Source: Actinomucor elegans
Taxonomy: Eukaryota; Mucoromycota; Mucoromycetes; Mucorales; Mucoraceae
Direction of reading: 5' to 3'
NCBI GenBank assembly: GCA_026027325.1
Contig: JAMSLZ010000002.1
Coordinates: 1,922,001-1,986,000, forward strand
DNA: 64,000 nucleotides
Made by a program: the position numbers and the translations under genes. The notes beneath the pieces are model-generated. The model made no database searches. It was given only the letters and a program-made list of their open reading frames with translations, and was not told the DNA's origin. Positions 25,287 to 36,349 of the stretch are shown here, piece by piece. How positions within the stretch are numbered: the stretch's first letter is position 1; every line of letters begins with the position of its first letter.

Positions 25287-26673
25287 GGTTTTAATTTTAA
25301 AACGAAAAAAGAACGACGAAATAAAAATCCTGCAGACGGTTACTTTGAAAGTGACTGGCCGCTAATTGTTTTAACACGCCCCCAACAGTAGATGGTTTGT
25401 ATGAGAAAACCCGCAGTATGTCAGTAACTACGGATCATAAAAGCCAAGCAGTTATATTCCAGTATGAAGGTGCGTATGATGCAAGCGAAAAAAAAGGGGA
25501 GGTTTTAGGTCTACAAAAATATAAGTACCATAAAGTTAGAATAAAGGATATAGTTACCAGCCAATCACTTGTTGGTTTTTAAGCATTGTTCATTATACTA
25601 TAGAAATGAGATATAGATAAAATGTAAAATATGTTTTTACAAAGAGCAGGGCGATTATATTTATAATTGTTAATGAATTTATAGTGGAAAGTGGTATCAC
25701 GATTAAAGCAATGTATCAATCATTTGTGTTACAAAACAGTATGAATATAAAGGAGCGTGCTTTACCATCCAAACGAAATCGCGTATAAATTAGAAATAAA
25801 CCGGAATATAGCTTTTAAGTTTAGGAAATAGATGAAATAGAAAGCGCATCATCTAAAGAAATATCAAGTGTAGAAATGTACTGAAAAAAGGACACGTACA
25901 GTTGAGTTTAGCTGAAAAAATGCACAATATTATCTGTGCTTTATTAAACTTACATTGCTATAAAAGCAAGGTCCATGTATCATTAGTAACCTTGTCTTCT
26001 GTCTATACCTTGTGTTTACTGTTGATCTGCTCTAATCCAAAATTCCAATCATGGTTGAGCTTAAACTGGCATCATTTTTATCGTAAATGTTTGATGTATG
26101 AAAATCTACATTTACAATACTAATTATCTTTAACATAATACAAAAGTATAGAAAAATAGGAGCTCTTTAGTATAGTCTGTAAAGAGCGGTATTTGTCATT
26201 GGATAAAGTGAATATCAAGCAATTTGTAGTCTAAAATAGCTTGTTATATAGGATCTAATATGACTCTATGGCTTTCGGCACGATGCAATAAAGTCCAGTT
26301 TTATATATATAAAAAACAAATATAAACACGTAAGTTTCAACACAGAAAGCTAGCTTTAATAAAAAAAAGTTACGTCTTGAAAATGAAGTGATTGTGTCCA
26401 AAAAATTGAACAGGATTTGGGAATTTGCTGGCCATAATAGTTAGTAGAAGCGTACTGTAACCCCCCCTCATTTCTTTGATTGAGTGGCAGATGCTCAGCA
26501 GATGATTATACAAATGTCGCTTGTCTTTGTAAAAGAGCTGCATTACTTGCAAGCCCTCAGTCTTTCTATTTAGTTACACAATACATACGTATAAATAATA
26601 ACACTCGCATGAAGTTCTCAGTTTGTTCCTTTTATCTAAATATCTTACAAAGTCGATAAATTGAATTAGTGAA
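25287..26673. other. Intergenic spacer between divergent genes
   Basis: 1.4 kb shared by the cap methyltransferase (minus) and the next methyltransferase (plus). Only AT-rich sequence and short meaningless frames are seen. Confidence 0.55.
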
Positions 26674-27731
26674 ATGTCTGCTGGTATGGTCCAAAACATC
26701 AAAGTTATTGAATGCCAGCCTTTCCTCAAGGTTATCCTGGTATGACTGTACCCATCATTGTTGTTTGACTACTTATAAACTAATCTGCTAAAAAAAAGGA
26801 TATTATACAAGATAAATTTCATAAACGCGATAATCAAATTAGGATTCTGGAAGTAGGATGCGGGTATATAGATATACACACATGAATAAGCCTATCTTTG
26901 AAACTTATATCGCGTTCTACAGTGCTGGTGATTTCTCTTTGATATTAAAAGACACGCTTCAAGACAAGGCTGATATCACTGCTATAGATCCTTCTTTTGA
27001 AAAAATTGAGGAGGCCAAGGCCAAATCTTCAGCTATATACTTTGAAAATAGCGATATCTACAACTTCAAAAGCAATCACACGTACGATCTAGTCATGTTT
27101 ACAAAATCACTTCATCACTGTGACCCTATTGACAAGGTATGCAGCTTTCACGATATTATATTACTATTATTATTATTACTTACATTGTGGTCAAGGCTGT
27201 GCAATTGGCTTCAAATTTACTAGCAAACAGAGGCGTTTTCATCGCTGAAGAAATCAGTGGCGTAGAAGCAGACCATGCTTCCATGACCTGGTTCTTTGAT
27301 CGTCTGGACCTGTTTTCTGCTGCTGGTTTATGTCTCTCATCAGCCGACCCCTCCAAAAAGACACTCAATAGGTTATTGGACACTAGCTTGCTGCCTGTGG
27401 AAAGACGATGGATTCGCCAGAAGGATGCTAGTCCTCGCAAAGGAATAACAGCTCCTCAAGATGTATGCAGTGCTATAGACAAGCAGTTTGGAAAGGAAAA
27501 TGTTCATATAGTCAATGCTCCGTTCTTTCATGTAATGATTGTGTATGCTGGGTAAATTGTGTGGCACATGATATGATGCGCTTATCTATCTAATCATTGC
27601 TTTTGGTTAGATTAAAGAACAATGAAGCTGGCGAAGCGGTGCTGAGAAAGTTCATGGAACAAGAAGAACGCGATATTAAAGAGGGAATTATTGCGTCTTA
27701 TGGTATGAACATAATTGCTACCAAGTTATAG
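26674..27731 (+). CDS. Class I SAM-dependent methyltransferase
   Basis: Exons 26674-26739, 26799-26863, 26923-27136, 27196-27551 and 27611-27731 give 273 aa. Motif I (ILEVGCGAGDFS, ~37-48) is split by intron 2 and restored in frame. A motif II region (ITAIDPSFEKIEEAKAK) ends with the ribose-binding Asp, and YDLVMFTKSLHHCDP gives the usual loop after strand 4. NLLANRGVFIAEEISG fits motif III. The family is Methyltransf_11/12-like; the acceptor (small molecule, lipid or protein) cannot be inferred. The length is typical for a stand-alone enzyme. The first 22 residues look like part of a small alpha-helical cap. Confidence 0.8.
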
Positions 27732-28352
27732 TTGCAGCAGGTATGCGTTAATAAAGCTCTACTCTTTGATTGATGACATGCTTGTATTAGCCCTACTTTC
27801 ATCTATAATATCAACAAAAGATTAGAAAGCAACTATCTGATTGATGAAAGGAAAACTCATGCGTAATAAGACATGCTTATACAAGTCAAGTAAATATCAT
27901 TTTATTGGAATCAATTGGAGTTTTTAACAAATGGAGCTTATGAAATACTCGTCAGGTGTGTTATCTGACAGAGATCAATCTAAAATCTGATTTCTGCCAT
28001 AATATCTAGGTGTACTTTTTTTTTTGAATTTTCTGTTTATCATTTGCTATCCTCAAGTCAGTTCGTCAAAGAAACACCGAAACCCACGTCAAGGAGAGCA
28101 AACTTTTCCTCATCATTATCTAGCAATAACTAGAATAGATCGGTCAAATCTGATGAAAACATATTTATCGTAAGAGAGTCAATTATGTTATTTTTATTGA
28201 AAAGGGAGAGTCTGGGAAAAAAACCAAAAATTACTGTTCCAGCAAATCTACGAGGAATGCTTGTATACGAAATACTGCTATTCTTATTCTAATGACGGTT
28301 GTTTTGTAATGAACTAATAGCCAAGCTGATTTCTACAATAAGCAAAAACACC

Positions 28353-28434
28353 TATATCATCGGAGTCTTTGACTTCCATGTTTATAATTGTAAAGGGGCT
28401 ACAACAAAGGACCCTAAAAAACCCCGATGATATA
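28353..28434. repeat. 82-bp element with 11-bp perfect inverted ends
   Basis: TATATCATCGG at 28353-28363 is matched by CCGATGATATA at 28424-28434. The interior is not self-complementary, so this is more like a tiny MITE or footprint than a simple hairpin. No clear target-site duplication is visible. Confidence 0.5.
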
Positions 28435-28958
28435 ATTTTTTTGTGTGTGAAAGAGTGTACATGAGCTTCAAAGCTTTAGTTGTTGAACTACGCACATTTT
28501 TTTTTCTTTGCAAGGACAATTGTTTAATTTTGACAATTCCCATGGCAGTGAGTGGTGGACTCTCGTTGAATGACCGCCGGCCAATGAAACAGAGTTTTAT
28601 ATAATGACGACGGCGATGAAGGTAAATCAGCGTTTAAACAAGAATGAATTGACATACATCATCATAAAGGGGTTATATATAATATAGGGGCTATATAGAT
28701 GAATAAGTATATGGCATTTATGTAATACTTTGCAGTTTTTTTTGGAGTATTTAGTGATTGAGCTTCATAATTAATGGAGTGGCGGGTCCTAAGTTAAATA
28801 AATAAATGTACTCCTTCTAGTAACCATAATCGCATGACAGGCTTTGTGTATGTCCCAATCAAACTTAAAAAAGTACTGCGCCCAAATCTAAGCAGCCCGA
28901 TATATGGGTTATACGCTATGCATTCATTAAGAGTCTTTTTTCTTGGTTGGTTTCAATC

Positions 28959-29129
28959 ATGTTTCAACAAAATGCTTTTTTAAGTCCAATAAATCAATGG
29001 CCATTCAACATGGAATACCCTTTGCCAACCATGGCCTATATAAAGGAAATTTCTACATATATCTACAAGACATTCAGAAGTATCTACCGAGAACCCGCCG
29101 TTCAAAGCATATGTACTCCCAAATCTTAA
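28959..29129 (+). CDS. Possible small protein, 56 aa
   Basis: A single-exon frame from ATG to TAA encodes 56 residues (begins MFQQNAFLSPINQW) with balanced codons and aromatic/proline content unusual for random AT-rich DNA. A TATA-like GATATATGG lies about 60 bp upstream. No family is recognised and chance is possible. Confidence 0.25.
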   Translation: MFQQNAFLSPINQWPFNMEYPLPTMAYIKEISTYIYKTFRSIYREPAVQSICTPKS

Positions 29130-29352
29130 TTATATAAAGGGATCGGTATCCCGCATTTTAGGATGATCAAAGGAACTTCCGTAGTATGAACTCTGATAAA
29201 GAGGTTATTCAGGTCATATATACAGAAAATACATGCAGGACCCTTTTTTATTATTATTATTATTACTATTATTCACGCCTCAAAATACCTTCTCATTAGG
29301 AGAGTTTTTTTTTATTATAATATAATACACAGAATAATAAGTATGGTTGGAT

Positions 29353-29675
29353 TTAGAAAATAGCATCCAAAGCACAACAGAAACACATTGCAGCCAAACT
29401 ACGCAAAGAGAATTCATCAATACACTATATTTCCCTTTTTCTTCATATCTACTTTACCATCCTAAACACATGGAATTATCATCCTTATGCTGTGGCTGTT
29501 GAGCAACATAGACAGTTTGAGGTTGAGGCTGTGGTTGATAATAAGGCTGTTGTTGATATTGTTGAGGAGGAGGTTGGTAAGGTTGTTGCTGATAATAACC
29601 TTGCGATTGTCCGCCAGGTGGAGGTGGGGAATAGTATTGTGGAGGGTTTTGAGGGTAGCCTTTAGATTGATCCAT
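29353..29675 (-). CDS. CYSTM small tail-anchored protein, Pro/Gln-rich
   Basis: Exons 29675-29458 and 29398-29353 give 87 aa. The N-terminal ~65 residues are Q, P and Y repeats (GYYQQQPYQPPPQQYQQQPY); after a short acidic linker (HKDDNS) comes the cysteine-rich membrane module CLGCLAAMCFCCALDAIF at the very end. This is the CYSTM layout seen in yeast YBR016W and YDL012C and in plant stress-tolerance proteins. Such proteins sit in the plasma membrane and are linked to stress, metal or pheromone responses, with no clear enzyme role. The 57-nt intron splits the first conserved Cys region and the second exon encodes just 15 residues, so an unspliced call would lose the whole module. A TATATATA lies about 90 bp upstream. 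Confidence 0.85.
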
Positions 29676-30255
29676 TGTTATAAAGAAGAAAAAGAAGAAA
29701 GAGAGAAGTATTAAAAACTGGACGGGTTTTATTACTATGATACGTGCGGATATGATTGGATGTCTATATATAATCTTTTTTATTGGTGGGACTAAGAGCT
29801 TCCTGCTGATGATAGATTCTTGGCAAAAAACTTCTTAATAATGGCGTTTGATTCGTTGAGTTGATACGAAATAGCAGCTACGGGCGTGTTTTATTTAATA
29901 AAAGCCCTACTTTTTCCTAGGATTAGTTGGAACTACTAGATTCGATTCACCTTCCATAAACTAAGCAGGTTACACCAAACTCGCCTGAAGCACATGAGGT
30001 TATACAAAAAGTGGCTGTTCTAAGAGTCTTTATATGGATTGTATGATAACTTTTTATCTGGTTCTTATAGTCAAATTGTCAAAATACAAATCAAAACCGA
30101 GATTTAACTGCTTAAATGTATCTTGGTTATTACTGGTGCAGATGCAACTTAAGGAGAACAGGGCGTTTTCATCTTATATACTCGCAGTAGCTGCATGATA
30201 TAAAGGTTTCAGAAAGAAAAACCTCTTCTTTTTTTTCTTCTTCTACTTTATCAAC
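29676..30255. promoter_or_regulatory. Shared promoter region of divergent genes
   Basis: 580 bp between the CYSTM gene (minus) and the 461-aa gene (plus). TATATATA at 29764-29772 serves the minus gene and TATAAAG at 30199-30205, 51 bp before the ATG, serves the plus gene. A CT-rich stretch precedes the plus start. Confidence 0.45.
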
Positions 30256-31698
30256 ATGATACCTCAATTAGATCCTTTTATCGTTTACACTGTCAAATTG
30301 GCCATGGATTACAAGTCTAGTGTTGAGCCTTTGAACAAAGAATCAGTCAAACCAAAGCAGCGACAAACTACAATGGCGCAAATCATGGCTATCAAATCCT
30401 TTCCTTTAAAAGCGGAAGAAACGGTACCCAAACTAAACCGAGATAATATCCTTTCTCTTTTATATCACGCGGGTATGTAGAACGTCAAAAAAAAAAAGCT
30501 TATCAGTAATATCTTATACGTGTATCTAGATGAGCAATGGGTTTCAAGCGTCAATGAACTCGCGTTTTGTGATAAACACCTTCAAGTTGACAGTGTCAAA
30601 ATGCAATATGCTTTAGACAACGTACACCGTCAACAACGCATATTTTTGGATACGTTGCACTTACTCCAAAAGGCCGTTTTGTCTAGCCACAAGCGTCTGA
30701 ATGAACCCATCTGGTTTGCTATTCAAGTTCTCCAGAGTCAATGTCAAATACGACACCTCGAATCTTTCACCTCACAACTCTTTCCATTAGCCAACAACGT
30801 CTATGAAGCCATGGATCATTTAAGATCAACACTGCATCGTCTTGTACAAAAACAATGTCACTTGAAGCAACAGTATCAGCATCGTAACCGCCATCCAATT
30901 TTCTTTTTATCACTCTTTACAACAGTTGACGAACATAATGATGCTGATTTCCTCAACAGCGAAGCAAATCAATGTCTATTACAAAAGATGGCCCCTGCTA
31001 TGACCCACCTCATGGATCAGTGGTCCTTATTTGAAACAGCTTTGTATGAATGCTATGTGCAGAATGTGTTTGGCAAATATCACAAGGACCATCTTCTTCA
31101 CCATCAAGCAATAACGCCCACTATGCCAACTGATACATTGTTTGGTGATGCTTTGACCCGGTTACTGCCGTTGACGTTAGATCGCGCCATGCAACGCTCA
31201 TTACTGGATGTCAGTCATATTCAAACATTGGATCCCATGGCTTTTGTTGCACTACCAAGATTAGCTGTATTGGCAGGCATGACATGGCTGGCCCACTTGA
31301 CTGGTTGGAGATACCAAAATCATCAGCAAAAGAAGTTACCAGTATGGATGATGGGTCATGAAAAGACCATGAGAGATACAAGTACAGCGTTGGATCAGTT
31401 GGAACTGCAACTACTGAAAACAAAATCGGAAGATGCCCACCATGCCTTTGTCAAGACCTATCAGGATTTGGAATTTGCTTTGGTTTATGGCTGTGATGAG
31501 CAAATGCAAGATACAAAGGATATTTATTTGGCTATTTGTAGTGTAGCAGATGCAGTATTATCAAGCCATCGTGCACAATCTTTTACTGTAGTGCTTTATC
31601 ACTTGTTTAAGCATGTGGGATTGCAATACGATATTGAGTTTGAGGATGAGCAAGATGCTGTGCCGCTTGAACAAACTATCTTGGATCTAGCAATTTAA
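30256..31698 (+). CDS. Uncharacterised helical protein, 461 aa
   Basis: Exons 30256-30472 and 30530-31698; the second exon is one long open frame of 1,169 nt, much longer than exons around it. No domain is recognised. The protein is rich in Leu, Gln and His and looks helical throughout (VHRQQRIFLDTLHLLQKAV; LDQLELQLLKTKSEDAHHAF), with no membrane segment, signal peptide or Cys cluster. A hydrophobic part lies near residue ~325 (LAVLAGMTWLAHLTGW). The acidic end (FEDEQDAVPLEQTIL) suggests a partner-binding tail. It could be a scaffold subunit of a trafficking complex, but nothing shows this directly. Codon use matches its neighbours. Confidence 0.75.
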
Positions 31699-32714
31699 CC
31701 TTTGCACACTGTTTCAATACTATTACCTTGTAAAATATCATATGAATAAAGCCATTGTAGTATATAAAGTATATATATATATATATATTTGATGAGTTGC
31801 ACTCGATACCCTTGTCTATGATCATTTCTGTGAATAAAATGCGTAAAGTACGTAGCTGAAATGATAGATTTAGGCGTAGAGATACACTAGAGATGTTTGC
31901 ATTGGAAGCTGCAAATAAATATTTAGAGGGATAATGGACGGCTGCTACTCGTTTATAAACCATACTTTTGAATTGATTATACACCCACAATGCCAAATTG
32001 CAAGTGAAAGCAGTTGAAAACCAAAAAGAATAAATAAAGCTAAATATTGCGACTTTGTCCGAATTGTTTGCAGTAACTTCATCTACTTGGAGAACAAAAC
32101 GCATCCATTAACAAGTGAGTAGAAAATAGACATTTTGGTTCTATGAAAAGTTTCTTTCTGATCCAGCAGTTTATCTTGAACTACTAATCATTTGTGTTAA
32201 TTGATCGAGATTGAGAGATCTAATAGATCAGATCTAATTCACTTAAAGACATACTGTAGGCAATCGAGAGTGAGCTTCACCAATCTCGGCCTAATAACAC
32301 ATCTAATTATCAATACAAGTTCACAACAAGATATTGGGCCTAATTTACATTGTATATATTATGCTGTCATGATTGACATTAACAAGAATACGTCATGCAA
32401 GCAAAATTTATAGATCTATCAATCTCTCGGTCAATTCTGGCTTAATGTCGCATCAAAGTATTGATTATAAAAATATAAAAAGTACTTTTCTTAAAGAATA
32501 ATACACGATTCTTTCTTATCGAGAATTTTACCTTCCTAGGTGTAGGTTATGTTTATTCATATTGGTTGCAGAAATCGTTTAAGTGTATTGTACACTAAGT
32601 TTAAGCTCCTCTTGTGACTGTAATTGAACCTGACTAACATACAAAACGCGAAGCCCATTCCCCTAAACCTTTATTCTTTTCTCAGTTATACTCACTTTAC
32701 TGATAAACTACTCC
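31699..32714. other. Intergenic spacer with a repeat copy
   Basis: 1.0 kb. It holds an (AT)n run near 31772-31788, a minus-strand open frame of doubtful meaning (31676-32104) and the best-preserved ends of the dispersed repeat (32199-32456). Confidence 0.5.
32199..32456. repeat. Dispersed degenerate repeat, copy 3 with inverted ends
   Basis: The left end 32199-32221 (AATTGATCGAGATTGAGAG) is an imperfect inverted copy of the right end 32412-32436 (CAATCTCTCGGTCAATT), with about 190 bp between. TGGCTTAATGTCGCATCA follows the right end. This copy suggests a MITE-like structure. Confidence 0.6.
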
Positions 32715-35465
32715 ATGGTGTGTTCACATATAGAATCAACTTCTTTCAATCCTCCTTCTGCTTACACGCAAGTACACAAAGAAGAATGTACGCAGTGTTT
32801 CGACAATCAAGTAAACTTCATTAACCGAACAATTCAGTTTATGCATAAATACTAAATTCTGTATTGTTTATAGGATTGTCCAGAAGGCATTGATGTCTGT
32901 TTGACTTGTTTTAACGGAGGTTGTCTTGACAAAACGAGACACCACGCTTTGACACATTACCAGTTGACGCAGCACCCATTGACCGTCAACATTCGACGCC
33001 ATATTGTTCTTTCTAACAAAAGAGTAAGTTTTTGAATCAGTACTTTTCCCTTAGGGCTAATAACCTTTCTATCATCATAGACAACAGAAGACGGTACCCC
33101 ACCACCGCCCAAAATGACTAAAATTGCTATTGTTACCGAAAATGAAGAGCCCCAGTACACGTATGAGACTCATATTCGATGCTACGTATGCAATCAAGAA
33201 GAAAAGGACGCGTCAACCTCGCCTCAGTTGGCCAGTATCGTGGAGTCCGTGATGAATGCCATGTCTTCTGCCAAACAATCCGAGGTAAAGGCTTGGGAAG
33301 AAGTAATCACGCCTTGCGAACATACACTGTGCTTGCAACAAGAAGAACCCAAGCAGTTGCAGGGTCAGGATTTAGCCCATTGTGCCGACTGCGAATTGAA
33401 TCAGAACTTGTGGCTTTGTTTGGCATGTGGTAACTTGGGTTGTGGACGTAAGCAATATGATGGCTCTGGAGGAAATAACCATGCTATTGAACATTTTGAA
33501 AAGACGGGTCATGGTGTTAATGTCAAACTGGGTACCATTACTGCAGAAGGCACAGCAGGTAAAAAGTTTTTATTAAAAAAAGAAATCCAGCTAATACCAT
33601 TCTAGATATCTATTGTTATAGCTGTGATGATGCGCGCATTGATGATAATCTAGCTACACATTTAGCTAATTGGGGTATCAACGTAGCTCATCAGCAAAAG
33701 ACAGAGAAGAGCATGACTGAGCTACAGCTGGAACAAAATCTCAAGTTTGACTTTAGTATGACTACTGAAGATGGTAAACAGTTGGAACCTCGCTTCGGTC
33801 CAGGTTATACTGGTCTTAAAAATCTAGGCAACAGTTGTTATATGGCCTCTGTGCTTCAATCTTTGTTCAACCTCGACAAGTTTCAGCAGCGCTATAATTC
33901 TCAGTTGAAAGAGCATGCCATGATCTGCACCCAAGAATCACCTGCCAACTGTTGGTATTGTCAATTACACAAATTAGCTGATGGTTTGATGTCTGGCCGC
34001 TATAGTCAACCTATTACCAACGAGGATGGAGTGCAGTCGCAGGACGGTGTTGCACCCGGTATGTTTAAGGCGTTGGTGGGCAAAAACCACGAAGAGTTCT
34101 CGACCATGCGTCAGCAGGATGCTTTCGAGTTTTTCCAGTTCTTGTGCAAGACTGTACAGCAAAAAGAATTTAGCAATAAGCAAAATGACCCTACCAAGGC
34201 TTTTGAATTTGAAACCGAACAACGTGTGCAGTGTGGTAAATGCAAAAAAGTTAGATATCAAAAGGACCAAACAACCAGTATTTCAATCAATGTTCCAGCA
34301 CGCAAGATCGAGAATTCTGATGAATATGAACCTGTGCAATTGACAGAGTGTTTGGATTTGTTTGTACAAGAGGAGATTATTGATGGCTATCAATGTCCTA
34401 ATTGTAATGAAAAGACAACTGCAAGCAGGTAAACGACTAGCATTCATTTAACAGGAAGCATTATTTAATCAATGTTATATATAGATCCGTTAAATTCAGC
34501 ACTTTTCCTGAAGTACTCGTCATCAATCCTCGTCGATTTGCCTTCGTTAACTGGGTTCCTCAAAAGCTAAGCAAGTATAAATTAAATCGGTTTTCTATAG
34601 TAATAGCTTCTAACCTGTAATTCGATAGATATTGCTATCCAATTTCCCGAGAATAACGTTATCCAGTTTGACAAGTACCTGAGTCTTGGTCAACAGCCAG
34701 ATGAAGAATTGCTGCCTGAAGAGCAATCTGCTTTATCACAAGAACCTAGTTTCAACCAAGGTGATATCGATCAATTACAAGCTATGGGATTTTCTGAAAA
34801 CCGTTGTAAGCGTGCATTAATGAATACAGGCCATCAAGGCGCTGAAATTGCCATGAGTTGGATGTTTGAACATATGGAAGATCCAGGTATGAGAATTCTA
34901 TAATAAAAAAGAGGTGTAAACTAACTTATGGTTTCTTTTAAAGATATCGATGATCCATTACCCACCAACGACGCTGCTGCAACTGCTGCACCGAGTCAAG
35001 ATCAAATTAATACTTTACAAGAGATGGGATTCTCTGCAGCTCAAGCCAGAAAGGCTTTAAGAGAGACAGTAAGGCATGACTATTATACTTGAAATAACAA
35101 ACTAACATGAATATAGAACAATGATACAGAACGCGCTTTGGATTGGCTTTTTAGCCATCCTGAAGATAGTGGAGAGGATTCTGCTCCAGTGAGTAATAGT
35201 GTTACTGTTGGAGGTAAGTCTTTCACATCATTTTTACATCAGTCAACTAACATTTGTTTTTTTTTAATCAGATGCCACTCCTCCGTTCAATTATGTTTTG
35301 GATTCGTTCGTATCTCACAAGGGAACTTCAGTTCACTGCGGCCATTATGTAGCTCATGTATATAAAGATGGCGAATGGGTTTTATTTAATGATAATAAGG
35401 TTGCTGTTACTCCCAATCCACCAGTTGGAGAAGCATACTTGTACTTTTTAAAGAGAACAGCATAA
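32715..35465 (+). CDS. Ubiquitin carboxyl-terminal hydrolase, USP5/Ubp14 (isopeptidase T)
   Basis: Nine exons: 32715-32810, 32874-33023, 33081-33558, 33606-34428, 34485-34570, 34629-34886, 34944-35068, 35117-35213, 35272-35465; 768 aa. In order: an N-terminal variant zinc finger (ECTQCFDNQDCPEGIDVC), the ZnF-UBP (LWLCLACGNLGCGRKQYDGSGGNNHAIEH), the Cys box GLKNLGNSCYMASVLQSLF (Cys319), two UBA domains (LQAMGFSENRCKRAL; LQEMGFSAAQARKAL) set inside the catalytic domain, and the His box SVHCGHYVAHVYKDGEWVLFND (His729). The enzyme cuts free, unanchored polyubiquitin chains so the proteasome is not clogged. Intron 5 (34571-34628) is GC-AG (AA|GCAAGT); only this junction gives VPQKLNIAIQFPE, matching VPKKLDV in the family. 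Stops of this and the FIT gene are 52 bp apart. Confidence 0.94.
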
Positions 35466-35517
35466 TGAATAAAGGATCTTCTCTTTGTCTAAAATAATGG
35501 GGATATAAAGATTAATA

Positions 35518-36349
35518 TTACAAAAGAGTGGAAGAAGGAAGCCCAATAGCTGCAAGTCTAGGGAATACACCAAGATACTAATAAAAAAAAAAACATTTGT
35601 CAGTATATACAATAACACGTCATTACCATCTAACTTACCAAGACGGCCCAGCCTAATATACCAAAGATTGCACCAGACAATAATTCAAAATGACCATGGA
35701 AATACACACCTGTCATGAATAACATGACCCACCACAGCACAGTCAATGCCAATACACCTACTACGGAGCCATACTGTGCCTTATCACGCTGCTTCATTTG
35801 AACAAAAGGCCTAGCATTATAAAACATCCAACTCAACTCTTCCCAGAGGAACAAACTGGCATGGATTAAGAGGACACAATGTCCCGAAACATCGTGGCCA
35901 CCAGTCCATTGACCACCCATCTTACGACATACTTGCTGCTGCACCACTGAAGCTAACTGAACATTGATTTCGGTGTCTTGTAGCAAAGAAGAGCACTTGC
36001 CACCTGATAAAACATAAACACGATCGATAAAACTAGGACCCAAAAACCACTGGGTCATCAAATACCAATAGACTGTCACCAATGCGTATCGCGTTAAGCC
36101 GCTCACAAGAGCCTGTGTATTTTGGAGACGTCGTGAAGGTACTAGATAGAGGTAGAGAAAGTAAACCAAGGTGACCCAAAACCAGCCGATCTTGACAAAG
36201 AAGACATTAAAAATATTGCGTTTGCTGCTGAAATAGGAATTAGGTGGATTGCCTAAGGTGGAATAGAGGAAGGCAACCAAAAGAGTAGTAGGGTAAATTA
36301 CACTAGAGACAAGCTGATGAGGTTTTAAGTGTCTTTTTAGTGTTTCCAT
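35518..36349 (-). CDS. FIT-family (FITM/Scs3-like) ER lipid-droplet protein
   Basis: Exons 36349-35639 and 35577-35518 give 256 aa. Six hydrophobic segments are seen, with the family signatures FFVKIGWFWVTLVYF, a C-rich loop (VCRKMGGQWTGGHDVSGHCVLLIHA) holding the conserved H-D-x-S-G-H active-site histidines, and FLWEELSW. FIT proteins are ER enzymes that cleave acyl-CoA and support lipid-droplet budding and phospholipid balance. The length is close to animal FITM2 (~262 aa). The start was set at the first ATG (METLKRHLKPHQL); an upstream non-ATG extension was ignored. Confidence 0.9.

Larger units (their letters stand above)
27732..29352. other. Intergenic spacer with a small inverted repeat
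   Basis: 1.6 kb. It contains an 82-bp element bounded by 11-bp perfect inverted repeats (28353-28434) and one possible 56-codon gene (28959-29129). The rest is AT-rich with no other signal. Confidence 0.55.

Noticed and set aside
25008..25391. Plus-strand frame of 127 aa
   Set aside because: Antisense to the first exon of the cap methyltransferase, without any domain.
29487..29714. Plus-strand Leu/Arg-rich frame of 75 aa
   Set aside because: Antisense of the Pro/Gln repeats of the CYSTM gene.
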